Source: Leuconostoc pseudomesenteroides KCTC 3652 (lineage in GTDB: Bacteria; Bacillota; Bacilli; Lactobacillales; Lactobacillaceae). Taken from it: 64,000 nucleotides of DNA. Location of the stretch: positions 1 to 64,000 of the forward strand of contig NZ_BMBP01000004.1 of assembly GCF_014634745.1 (NCBI RefSeq), read 5' to 3'. Numbering within the stretch: the first letter of the stretch is position 1; every line of letters starts with the position of its first letter. The notes beneath the pieces are model-generated. The model made no database searches, had not been told where the DNA came from, and saw only the letters and a program-made list of their open reading frames with translations. Both the position numbers and the translations under genes were made by a program. Of this stretch, positions 26,517 through 33,532 are shown in pieces.

Positions 26517-27515
26517 ATGAAAATAAAAGCAAATATGGTATCGGGTATTATCATTACCTTAATTTTGTCTTTTGTCGCTAAAATTTTGGCGAATTGGTTA
26601 CCTTTTTTGGGCGCAGAAGCGATTGCGATGTTGTTAGGTATTTTACTAGGCAACACTGTGTTAAATCGTGATTCATTTGCACCGGGGATGAAATGGGCGG
26701 AAAAATATCCGATTGAAATTGGTATTGCTTTGATGGGACTGACCGTAACATTGCGAACCATTGAGAATTTGGGTATCAACGGGTTGGCCTTTATTCTAAT
26801 TCAAATGACATTAACAATTGTGATTGTGCTATGGATGGGTGGCCGACTGTTTAAGGTCAGTGATAAGTCAGCCATGTTAATGGGAGCTGGCAATGCGGTT
26901 TGTGGTTCAAGTGCTATTGCCTCGGTGGCGCCCGCCATTGGTGCCAATGATGATCAACGGCGAACAGCAGTTGCGACTGTTAGTTTAACTGGTGTGGTGT
27001 TGTTGTTATTGCTGCCAGTTGTTGGCCCACATTTAGTTGGCAATCATAATTTATTATTAGGTGCATTAGTTGGTGGTGTTGTTCAGTCAGTGGGTCAAGT
27101 TGTTGGAACGGCGGCCTTGATTAACCCAACAGTTGTGACCTATGCGACTTTGTTTAAAATGCTGCGGGTTATCTTGTTAACAGTCGTTGTTTTGGTATTT
27201 GCTAAGATGGCACAAAAGCGCGATCAAGGAAATGGCGAAGCAAAAGTTGCTTCAAAAGGAGTCAAAATCCCTTGGTTTATCATTGCTTTCGTTATTTTAT
27301 TGTTAGCCAATAGTTTTTTGCCAATGCCACATTTGCTGACGTTAGGGGCAAAAGAAGTTTCTGGTTTCTTTGGTGTTGTTAACTTAGCAGGAATTGGACT
27401 AAACTTGAAACTGGATATTATTAAGAAATCTGGTAGCAAGTTCTTGAGTTATGGTTTGGTCACAGGTTTCGTACAAGTTGTTTTGGCGGTCATTTTAATT
27501 CATGTTTTGTTTTAA
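26517..27515 (+). CDS. YeiH/UPF0324-family membrane transporter
   Basis: This 332-residue membrane protein has about ten hydrophobic segments and the conserved AGNAVCGSSAIASVAPAIGA motif (about 128-147) of the YeiH/YadS family, often called putative sulfate exporters. I start at ATG 26517 after GGGAG rather than the in-frame TTG at 26502. The divergent LysR gene probably controls it. The transported anion is not known. Confidence 0.87.
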   Translation: MKIKANMVSGIIITLILSFVAKILANWLPFLGAEAIAMLLGILLGNTVLNRDSFAPGMKWAEKYPIEIGIALMGLTVTLRTIENLGINGLAFILIQMTLTIVIVLWMGGRLFKVSDKSAMLMGAGNAVCGSSAIASVAPAIGANDDQRRTAVATVSLTGVVLLLLLPVVGPHLVGNHNLLLGALVGGVVQSVGQVVGTAALINPTVVTYATLFKMLRVILLTVVVLVFAKMAQKRDQGNGEAKVASKGVKIPWFIIAFVILLLANSFLPMPHLLTLGAKEVSGFFGVVNLAGIGLNLKLDIIKKSGSKFLSYGLVTGFVQVVLAVILIHVLF

Positions 27516-27516
27516 T

Positions 27517-27585
27517 CGGCCCGAAAGGGAATGATCCTCTATCTCTGCGTTATCAGCGCAACGCTCTACCATTGAGCTACAAGCC
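27517..27585 (-). pseudogene. Degenerate tRNA-Ile (GAT) remnant
   Basis: On the minus strand a cloverleaf can be traced: acceptor GGCTTG/CGGGCC (only six pairs), TA, D arm GCTC-AATGGTA-GAGC, anticodon arm TTGCG-CTGATAA-CGCAG with anticodon GAT, variable AGAT, T arm AGAGG-ATCATTC-CCTTT. The D and anticodon arms are intact. The T loop lacks the TTCRA consensus, the acceptor is one pair short and no CCA follows. It lies two bases after the YeiH stop. I read it as a decayed tRNA-Ile gene, not a working one. Confidence 0.6.
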
Positions 27586-27592
27586 TATGATG

Positions 27593-27621
27593 AAGATGTT
27601 TCATGTGAAACATCTTTTTTT
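27593..27621. terminator. Terminator between convergent genes
   Basis: AAGATGTTT pairs with AAACATCTT around CATGTG, followed by T7 on the plus strand. It ends the YeiH transcript and may also serve the minus-strand FAH gene stopping at 27623. Confidence 0.75.
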
Positions 27622-27622
27622 G

Positions 27623-28396
27623 TTAGTCGACTTCGACAGTCACGGTACCAAAATCGTCACTAAATTGTGCTGACCAAGTACCAGCCGTCAAAGAGGGTGG
27701 TAGTAAAAATGTGCCGGTTGAAGCATGTGTTCCCGCAGGGAATTTTTTGCCTTGTGAAAATAATTTTCCTACTAACCACTTCAAAGAGAAAACAGGGTTG
27801 CCAAGTACTTCAGATCCTTGACCACTGGCTACTTCTTCACCATCGTGGGTGAGAACAGCTTTTACATCAGCTAGTGTTTTGAGCGTCAAGTCAGCGCCGT
27901 CACGTGCCGTTCCATAAACAACAGCACCACCAACAGCAGTGTCACTCAAAACCAAATATTTATCTAACTTTGGAAACCAATTGGCAAAGCGCGCGTCCGG
28001 CAATTCCAGTGCTGGTGCGACAGTTGTGTGTTGTAGCAATTCTTCCGGCGTCATGTCGGGTGTGAGATCTTCTTTGGCTGTGAAAAGCATTTCAACTTCC
28101 ACAAGCGGTTCATTATAATCACTCAGGTGAAATTTGGTATTAGAAGGTAAGAATTTGTTAGCAAGTTGACCACCATAAAGTGGGGAATCTGAGTCGAACA
28201 TCGCTTGTGTTTCAGGTGATGTCAAAGAAACTTTATAGCCGGCGACTGGTTCACCTTTTTGCTTAAGAACGGCATCTTGTACTTGATATGCCTCTTCAAA
28301 ACTGTTGACAACGCCAACAAAAGCGTCGCGGTCAAGTGGCGTATTGGTGGCGAAAGCCTGATATAAATGGTTAGCTAATTCTTGTGATGTCGTCAT
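27623..28396 (-). CDS. FAH-superfamily hydrolase / 2-keto-4-pentenoate hydratase-like protein
   Basis: This 257-residue protein resembles the MhpD/2-oxopent-4-enoate hydratase branch of the fumarylacetoacetase superfamily. Visible are YKVSLTSPETQAMF (about 47-60), the metal-binding EVEMLF (E-x-E, about 96), APALELPDARF and the C-terminal GTVTVEVD. I start at ATG 28396 after GGAGG; the frame extends upstream only into the leader RNA. It is a single-gene transcript preceded by an Ile-rich leader peptide and a terminator, so isoleucyl-tRNA supply appears to control it. The substrate is unknown; its control suggests branched-chain 2-oxo acid metabolism, which is inference only. Confidence 0.82.
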   Translation of the reverse strand: MTTSQELANHLYQAFATNTPLDRDAFVGVVNSFEEAYQVQDAVLKQKGEPVAGYKVSLTSPETQAMFDSDSPLYGGQLANKFLPSNTKFHLSDYNEPLVEVEMLFTAKEDLTPDMTPEELLQHTTVAPALELPDARFANWFPKLDKYLVLSDTAVGGAVVYGTARDGADLTLKTLADVKAVLTHDGEEVASGQGSEVLGNPVFSLKWLVGKLFSQGKKFPAGTHASTGTFLLPPSLTAGTWSAQFSDDFGTVTVEVD

Positions 28397-28456
28397 AATT
28401 TTCCTCCGAGATATTGTGCTACCCAAGGGGGTAGTCACCGTGCTATGGCAAATAAA

Positions 28457-28496
28457 AAATCTCATTTAATAGCAGTTACGCTATCAAATGAGATTT
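28457..28496 (-). terminator. Attenuator terminator before the FAH gene
   Basis: A 17-base stem (28480-28496 with 28457-28473, one wobble) has a six-base loop and ends in a U run on the minus-strand RNA. It lies about 60 bases before the FAH start. The loop and top pair contain CGTAAC, complementary to the GTTACG of the preceding hairpin (28511-28519). Confidence 0.8.
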
Positions 28497-28510
28497 AGGT
28501 CACTTGAAAC

Positions 28511-28553
28511 CGTAACGACAGGCATACAGCGAGTCGTTACGCAAAATAACAAC
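28511..28553 (-). promoter_or_regulatory. Competing hairpins of the Ile attenuator
   Basis: In the minus-strand RNA, CGTAACGAC (28533-28541) can pair with GTCGUUACG at 28511-28519. Alternatively GUUGUUA (28547-28553) can pair with UAACGAC (28533-28539). The two pairings exclude each other. GUUGUU and the adjoining UAAUCG can also pair back with AACAAC and CGAUUA inside the leader-peptide codons. This is the arrangement expected for ribosome-position-sensing attenuation. Confidence 0.6.
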
Positions 28554-28560
28554 CCGATTA

Positions 28561-28623
28561 CTAAATAATAATAATCGCGTTGATAATTGTGTTGTTTACT
28601 TGTGAAGTCATTTGCTTGTTCAT
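28561..28623 (-). CDS. Ile-rich leader peptide (20 codons)
   Basis: A short frame reads MNKQMTSQVN, then NTIINAIIII and a TAG stop. Six of 20 residues are Ile, and four Ile codons (all ATT) directly precede the stop. Its ATG lies seven bases after the -10 box, so it would be translated from the very 5' end of the transcript (leaderless). A set of competing hairpins and an intrinsic terminator follow, then the FAH-family gene. The layout is that of an amino-acid attenuator in which stalling at Ile codons would allow read-through. No ribosome site is present because the RNA starts at or next to the ATG. Confidence 0.65.
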   Translation of the reverse strand: MNKQMTSQVNNTIINAIIII

Positions 28624-28630
28624 GTGCTTA

Positions 28631-28659
28631 ATTATAAAACAATAAAAAAAGAAAAGCAA
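28631..28659 (-). promoter_or_regulatory. Promoter of the Ile leader and FAH gene
   Basis: Minus strand: TTGCTT (28654-28659), a 17-base spacer and TATAAT (28631-28636). The -35 sits inside the terminator of the upstream gene. Confidence 0.7.
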
Positions 28660-28677
28660 CGTTAATCTTACTTTTCT
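28650..28677 (-). terminator. Terminator of the glutamate-cysteine ligase gene
   Basis: Minus strand: AGAAAAGTAA pairs with TTGCTTTTCT around an eight-base loop, followed by T7. Confidence 0.75.
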
Positions 28678-28687
28678 CATTTTATAA

Positions 28688-30148
28688 TCATTTTTCGATA
28701 TGATTTGGCAGATATTTTGTGAGGTCTTCCTCGCTCATAAAAGCCCAAACTTTGTCACCATAAGTGACTTGTAAGTGATTATCCTCGCGCATTAGTGTTT
28801 TAAAGCCAAGCTTGTGCGCTTGAATATAAGTTTTTTGTAGGTTTTTTGGTACAAAAACAAAATTATCTTTGGCTTGTTGACGTGCTTTTAAAATGGCTTG
28901 CCCACGCGTTACAGCGTAGGTGGTGAGTGAGTCATTTTTAATGAAGCTAGCGAGACGAGCACCAATCGTTTGTTTTGGATCATCTAATGCCGTTTTGGCA
29001 TAATCTAACGCCTGATTAAAATCGTCACGCAAATCAGCTGGTGATACGGCAACAATTTCTGCTAAGCGTGTCAACAAATTACGAGTGTGTTGGGTAGCTG
29101 TGCTGCTGAGTGGTTCATCTGGGTGTGCCAATGCTACAACATGATTAAAGGCGCGTGCACCTTCGGCAGTGTGTTTTGGCCAAGGTTGTGGGTTAACAAT
29201 TGCGTCGATAATCAGCAGATGTAGAAAACTCAAAGCGGTTTGGGAGATACCGTCTAATGAGAATGGATCTGTATCAAACATTCTAAATTCCATGTAATTA
29301 GCGCCATTTTGGATTAAATCTTCAATTTCTCCAGGGCCTTTAAGTCGGACTGGACCGTAAAACTCGCTTTTGTCATAGAAATCACCGTTGGCGATGTATT
29401 GTCTAATTTGGCGAATGTGGGTTTCAAAATCTGAATAATCCACTAAAATTTCAGGGCGATTGGCAAAACCAAAATCACTGGCGCGCCAAGAACGTACTGG
29501 TTGGATATCGAGTCGATTATTGGGTAAGTTGTCAGCACTATTTTCAGTGACAGGACTTGCGCCAAATAGATAGGTTAGCAGCCAACGATAACCAGTGACT
29601 TGTTGAGCAATTTGGAAATATAGTCGATTTTTGGCAGCTGGATAGGATTGAATATGATGTTGGGATCCAAACCAATCAATCAAATTATCAGCTGGTGAAT
29701 AATTGACATGCACGCCGGTCATAATGTGTTGATAATAACCATAGCGAGCGATTAATTCTTCACGATATTCTTGATACCATGGGCGTTCAAAGTGTGTCAA
29801 TAAGAAGTCAATATCGTCTTCATTGAGATGAGGTGGCATGGAAAGTGGCCAAATGATTTCATCTTCTGATAGTTCATTGCTCAAGATGGTTTGCAATTCA
29901 TGTAGATGGGCTAAAGCATCCTTTGAAGCATGTTTTGGTGCGGTCACCAGCTCTTCTTGACTTTCTGAAAAATCAGTTTGGAAGTAAGGATTGGTTTTTC
30001 GAGTGCCAAGTTGGCGTGAGTGAGGATGCTGCGATAACCGCGGTTTTCCTAATTGGACGCGGTGTTCTTCAATTTCGATTCCAAAGCGCCCAGCAAATAA
30101 TAGGTCAAGGAGATGATTGCGTTTTAAATGGTCAAGATTTTCGGACAT
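28688..30148 (-). CDS. Glutamate-cysteine ligase (GshAB N-terminal domain type)
   Basis: This 486-residue protein carries the glutamate-cysteine ligase signatures GIEIEEHRV (about 23-31), TDFSESQEELVTAPK (about 57-71), the ITGVHVN-like segment HIMTGVHVNYS and YMEFRMFDTDPF (about 292). It joins glutamate and cysteine with ATP to give gamma-glutamylcysteine. In many lactic acid bacteria this domain is fused to an ATP-grasp glutathione synthetase, but here the protein ends after the ligase domain. It may therefore make gamma-glutamylcysteine only, or a separate synthetase exists elsewhere. It diverges from the esterase gene. Confidence 0.85.
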   Translation of the reverse strand: MSENLDHLKRNHLLDLLFAGRFGIEIEEHRVQLGKPRLSQHPHSRQLGTRKTNPYFQTDFSESQEELVTAPKHASKDALAHLHELQTILSNELSEDEIIWPLSMPPHLNEDDIDFLLTHFERPWYQEYREELIARYGYYQHIMTGVHVNYSPADNLIDWFGSQHHIQSYPAAKNRLYFQIAQQVTGYRWLLTYLFGASPVTENSADNLPNNRLDIQPVRSWRASDFGFANRPEILVDYSDFETHIRQIRQYIANGDFYDKSEFYGPVRLKGPGEIEDLIQNGANYMEFRMFDTDPFSLDGISQTALSFLHLLIIDAIVNPQPWPKHTAEGARAFNHVVALAHPDEPLSSTATQHTRNLLTRLAEIVAVSPADLRDDFNQALDYAKTALDDPKQTIGARLASFIKNDSLTTYAVTRGQAILKARQQAKDNFVFVPKNLQKTYIQAHKLGFKTLMREDNHLQVTYGDKVWAFMSEEDLTKYLPNHIEK

Positions 30149-30260
30149 ATAATGTTACCCCAACAATGATATTTACCTCATTTTACCGCATTTACGTTTT
30201 AAAAGGGTGAAATATGTATTTTAGAATAGGCGTTTGATACGACTTTTGTAATCGAAATAT

Positions 30261-30289
30261 TTGTATTAAGATACGCCCCAAACTATAAT
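30261..30289 (+). promoter_or_regulatory. Promoter of the esterase gene
   Basis: TTGTAT (30261-30266), a 17-base spacer and TATAAT (30284-30289). The ATG follows only six bases after the -10, so the message may be leaderless. Confidence 0.7.
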
Positions 30290-30295
30290 AAGGGT

Positions 30296-31180
30296 ATGTT
30301 ATTCAAAGATAAAATTTATCAATACGTTCCGGCTAAAGTGCCGGATAATGTAACGATTTTTCGTGATGTTGATTATGCTAGTGGTGCGCGTCATCAGCTT
30401 GATATTTACCGACCAAAAACGCAACATACAGTGGGGGTTATTGTAGATATTTATGGTGGGGGCTTATTACGTGGGGAAAAGTCTTCTTACAAGTTACAAC
30501 CAAGTTTGCGATTTTTAGCTGATCATTACGCCGTTGTGAGTCCAAACTATTCACTCAATACCGTTCACACGAATCATTTTCCAAATCAAATTGCTGAAAT
30601 TCGCGCGGTACTGTCATTTTTAGTTGCGCATGCCGAAACGTATGGGTTAAATATGACTGAGGTGGTGTTGATTGGTGAGTCAAGCGGTGCTCAACTGGCT
30701 GTTTTAACTGCAGCCAGTATTTCGGGTAGTGTTATGTTAGGTGAAAAACCGGCAGGTGCGACATCTGGTGAGCTACCTGAAATTTCTCATGTAATTGGCT
30801 TATACGGACCTTACCAAGTTGACCAATTTGTGCCACAGTTTGAAAAGTTAGGCATAACACCAAAGTTCACCGAGACTGGTTCAAAGTTGTCATTTGAAGG
30901 CATTATGTTAAATAATCAGCGACCAGCTGATGTGCCAGAACTGGTCGCACAAGCGAATCCGGCAACTTATTTTAGTCAAAAAATGCCACCGCTTTATTTG
31001 TTGGCAGGTACGGCGGATGACGTTGTACCGTATTTACAAAGTGTCAAATTAGCGCAAGAATATGACGATATCGTTGGTCAATCAGCCAAAACAACTTGGG
31101 TGTCTGGTGCTCACCACGGACCCAGTGATTTTGATACTGATGATATTTATCAGCAAAAGTTAGCGTTTATAAGACAATAA
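30296..31180 (+). CDS. Alpha/beta hydrolase, esterase/lipase-like
   Basis: This 294-residue alpha/beta hydrolase resembles the hormone-sensitive-lipase and BD-FAE esterase group. The oxyanion loop is YGGGLLRG (about 54-61, Tyr in place of His in HGGG). The nucleophile is Ser in GESSGAQ (about 128), the acid is Asp in GTADDVVP and the His is in GAHHGPSDF. It probably hydrolyses short-chain esters in the cytosol. It is a single-gene unit with its own promoter and terminator. Confidence 0.85.
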   Translation: MLFKDKIYQYVPAKVPDNVTIFRDVDYASGARHQLDIYRPKTQHTVGVIVDIYGGGLLRGEKSSYKLQPSLRFLADHYAVVSPNYSLNTVHTNHFPNQIAEIRAVLSFLVAHAETYGLNMTEVVLIGESSGAQLAVLTAASISGSVMLGEKPAGATSGELPEISHVIGLYGPYQVDQFVPQFEKLGITPKFTETGSKLSFEGIMLNNQRPADVPELVAQANPATYFSQKMPPLYLLAGTADDVVPYLQSVKLAQEYDDIVGQSAKTTWVSGAHHGPSDFDTDDIYQQKLAFIRQ

Positions 31181-31213
31181 AAAAGATTGATGATTTAATA
31201 CATCAATCTTTTT
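31180..31213 (+). terminator. Terminator after the esterase gene
   Basis: A 13-base perfect stem (31180-31192 with 31201-31213) ends in a T run. It also suits the minus-strand PspC gene that stops at 31217. Confidence 0.85.
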
Positions 31214-31216
31214 TTA

Positions 31217-31480
31217 TTATGGACGATCAGTATCATCTGGTGTGACGTCTTTTCTCGTCTGGTCAGAATAATAGTGAGATTTTGTTGGTGCATCAGGCAT
31301 TAAAATCCATGCTAGGATATAAACCAAAATGCCTGGGAACGCGGTTGAAAAGAATGATACAACCACGAAGATGACGCGAACGAGTGTTGCGTCCCAACCA
31401 AAATATTCAGCAAATCCGCCGAGAACACCACCAATTAAACGATTACTGCGTGAACGCGTTAATTTTTTATTTTTAGCCAT
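31217..31480 (-). CDS. PspC-domain membrane protein
   Basis: This 87-residue protein is a PspC domain: a basic start, RLIGGVLGGFAEYFGWDATL (about 14-33), then one long hydrophobic segment (VRVIFVVVSFFSTAFPGILVYILAWILM, about 34-61, here in shortened description) and a polar tail. PspC proteins take part in envelope-stress sensing. It closes the padR-DUF4097 cluster. GGAG lies before the start. Confidence 0.88.
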   Translation of the reverse strand: MAKNKKLTRSRSNRLIGGVLGGFAEYFGWDATLVRVIFVVVSFFSTAFPGILVYILAWILMPDAPTKSHYYSDQTRKDVTPDDTDRP

Positions 31481-31498
31481 GATGAAATTTCTCCTTGT

Positions 31499-31693
31499 TT
31501 AATGAATAACTTTTTGAACGACTTCAGCAATATAGTAACCAATGTAGCCCCAACTTAAGAACGCGTGCCACAAAGTTGACCACCAATCGTGAGATGTCGC
31601 AAATTGAATGCCGCCAGCTAATAGGAAACCAACGCCGTAAGCTTGCAGGCCATGATCGTGGCCTACGTGAATGTGATTGTAGTGTTCTTTCAT
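31499..31693 (-). CDS. Small hydrophobic membrane protein
   Basis: This 64-residue protein has a His-rich start (HYNHIHVGHDHG, possibly metal-binding) and two hydrophobic segments (about 18-30 and 38-60). It sits between the DUF4097 gene and pspC on the same strand with short gaps, so it is probably co-transcribed. No good ribosome site lies directly before the ATG; AAGGAG is about 28 bases away. I do not recognise the family. Confidence 0.55.
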   Translation of the reverse strand: MKEHYNHIHVGHDHGLQAYGVGFLLAGGIQFATSHDWWSTLWHAFLSWGYIGYYIAEVVQKVIH

Positions 31694-31725
31694 GTGATGA
31701 TGTTGTACGACTGACCGTACACTCC

Positions 31726-33075
31726 TTAATAAATTTTAACAGTGCCCGAATTAGCTTGCGCTTCGATGGCAAATTCGGGATCTGTTCCAACGAATCCGCG
31801 TTTATAGCTGCCATTGTTTTGGTCAAAATGAATATTGCTGCGTTCAACAGAAACACTGCCGGAATGCGCTGATAATTCAAAGTTGAAATCTTGATTGTTT
31901 GGCGCGGTAACGCGAATTGAACCCGAATTGGCTTTTAAGGTTAAATCACGCGTCAATTTTGAAAGGCGTAACCGGATTGCGCCCGAGTTAGCTTTAAAGT
32001 GACCGCCGCCAACAAAATCGTCAATACGAATTGAACCAGAATGTGCCGACACAGTGGCATCATTGATGACAGTTTTTTCTAATTTGATACTGCCTGATTT
32101 ATTCTCAATTTCAGCAGTTTCAAACTTAACATCGCTGGCTTTGATCGTCCCAGAAGTGACCCGCCATAGACCACTTTTGGCTGTAATATGTTGTGCTTTG
32201 AAACTGCCAGAATACACACTGACGTTAAATTCTTCAAGTGCAACGCTATTAACATATAAACTGCCTGAGTGGTTGATTGTCGTCACTTTTCCAGTGCTGA
32301 AGTTCTGTGGTAAGCCAATTTGAATCGCAGTCTTGACATGGAAAAGCATTGGATGGTCGCCTTGTGAAATCAGAACATGATCATCTGTTTCTGAGATACG
32401 GGCAAAGTAACGGGCATTGTCACGACTGAAATATTCATCAACCGTGATTAAATCAGTTTTGTCATTGGTATAAAAACTGACGCTGGCGTCTTTGTAGTCA
32501 AAAATGAATGGTTTGTCGCTCGTTGGAATCGTGATATTATGATGTGCTTTGGTCCAGAAAGGTTCCTCAAGCGTATGTGTTTCAAAATTATAGTGACCTT
32601 GATCACTTTCAAATTGATAATACTTGTCACCAACTCGTGCACCTTCGTGATCCACGTGCAGCCAGTCGCCAAATTGCACTTTGTCGTGTTGACCGTCAAT
32701 GACAATATCGTCACCAAGGCGAACCCCTTTGCTGTTAATATGAAGATTACCAATGTGTACGCCTTCATCAGAGATATCTACAAATGACCGTTTGCTGTTT
32801 TCGGTTGTATCTTCCTGCTCATCTGATTGTGTATCATCTTTGGTTGTTGATTTTTGTTCGCTTAATTCTTTCAAAACAGTATCAATATCACCGAGCTGAT
32901 CAAAAGTATCATCCAATGCTTCGTCATGAGAACGGTCAGTTTTGGCAAAGTCTTGATAAGCCTCAATTAAATCAGCCACTAGTTCCTCTTTAAACTCGGT
33001 TAGCTGAGTGTTAGGTGTATATTTTGAAAAAATAACATCTAAACGTGTTCTGATTTCCATTTCTATTGATGTCAT
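31726..33075 (-). CDS. DUF1700/DUF4097-type beta-repeat protein
   Basis: This 449-residue protein begins with a helical region of about 90 residues rich in acidic residues (FSKYTPNTQLTEFKEELVAD, DUF1700-like) and then forms a long beta-helical part. Repeats of the form NSGSIRI, HSGSIRI and NSGAIRL (about 300-445) are typical of DUF4097/LiaG-like proteins. No signal peptide or membrane segment is visible. It overlaps the padR gene by four bases. Clusters of PadR, DUF1700 and DUF4097 are common in Gram-positives and linked to envelope stress, but the role of the protein is not established. Confidence 0.82.
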   Translation of the reverse strand: MTSIEMEIRTRLDVIFSKYTPNTQLTEFKEELVADLIEAYQDFAKTDRSHDEALDDTFDQLGDIDTVLKELSEQKSTTKDDTQSDEQEDTTENSKRSFVDISDEGVHIGNLHINSKGVRLGDDIVIDGQHDKVQFGDWLHVDHEGARVGDKYYQFESDQGHYNFETHTLEEPFWTKAHHNITIPTSDKPFIFDYKDASVSFYTNDKTDLITVDEYFSRDNARYFARISETDDHVLISQGDHPMLFHVKTAIQIGLPQNFSTGKVTTINHSGSLYVNSVALEEFNVSVYSGSFKAQHITAKSGLWRVTSGTIKASDVKFETAEIENKSGSIKLEKTVINDATVSAHSGSIRIDDFVGGGHFKANSGAIRLRLSKLTRDLTLKANSGSIRVTAPNNQDFNFELSAHSGSVSVERSNIHFDQNNGSYKRGFVGTDPEFAIEAQANSGTVKIY

Positions 33076-33410
33076 AATTCGATTCTCCCACTAATCAGAT
33101 TGCTGATCACTTTTTTAGCAAATCGCCATTCATCTAGCGCCGTGGCTAGGTGCTGTTGACCTTGTGAGGTGATGCGGTAATATTTTCGACGTGCACCTTG
33201 TGTTTCGTCACCCCAATAGCTCTCAATGTCACCCAGCTTTTCTAGCCGGCGAAAAGCAGTATAAAGGGTTGCTTCATTGAGTTCATATTGTTGGTCGGAT
33301 AATTGTCGAATAGATTTTGAAACTTGATAACCGTAAGAATCACCTTGATTTAAGATATTCAGAATAATCGTATCAGTGTGACCTCGAATGAGATCTTTTG
33401 ATATTTCCAT
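33072..33410 (-). CDS. PadR-family transcriptional regulator
   Basis: This 112-residue winged-helix regulator shows LIRGHTDTIILNILNQGDSYGYQ (beginning at residue 7, shown by its key part GDSYGYQ), LNEATLYTAFRRLEKLGDI (recognition helix and wing) and GARRKYYRITSQGQ. It heads the envelope cluster and most likely represses its own promoter, where a 10-base inverted repeat overlaps the -35. Confidence 0.92.
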   Translation of the reverse strand: MEISKDLIRGHTDTIILNILNQGDSYGYQVSKSIRQLSDQQYELNEATLYTAFRRLEKLGDIESYWGDETQGARRKYYRITSQGQQHLATALDEWRFAKKVISNLISGRIEL

Positions 33411-33434
33411 AGTAAATTACCTCGTATGCTTATA

Positions 33435-33463
33435 TAATATAACAAACTACTATGCTTGTCAAA
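33435..33463 (-). promoter_or_regulatory. Promoter of the padR cluster
   Basis: Minus strand: TTGACA (33458-33463), a 17-base spacer and TATTAT (33435-33440). Confidence 0.75.
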
Positions 33464-33474
33464 GTAATTTGTTT
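33442..33474. promoter_or_regulatory. Inverted repeat, candidate PadR operator
   Basis: AACAAACTAC (33442-33451) and GTAATTTGTT (33465-33474) are complementary at nine of ten positions around a 13-base spacer. They cover the -35 and spacer of the padR promoter. Confidence 0.5.
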
Positions 33475-33532
33475 GTTTTTACAAAAAAATCATATTTTCT
33501 GTGTATAATAATGATCAAAAGGAGTTAGTCTT

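Noticed and set aside
28397-28450. T-box in the FAH leader
   Set aside because: CTACCC/GGGTAG near the ribosome site looked T-box-like, but there is no TGGNACCGCG element or stem I specifier structure. It is a separate small hairpin.
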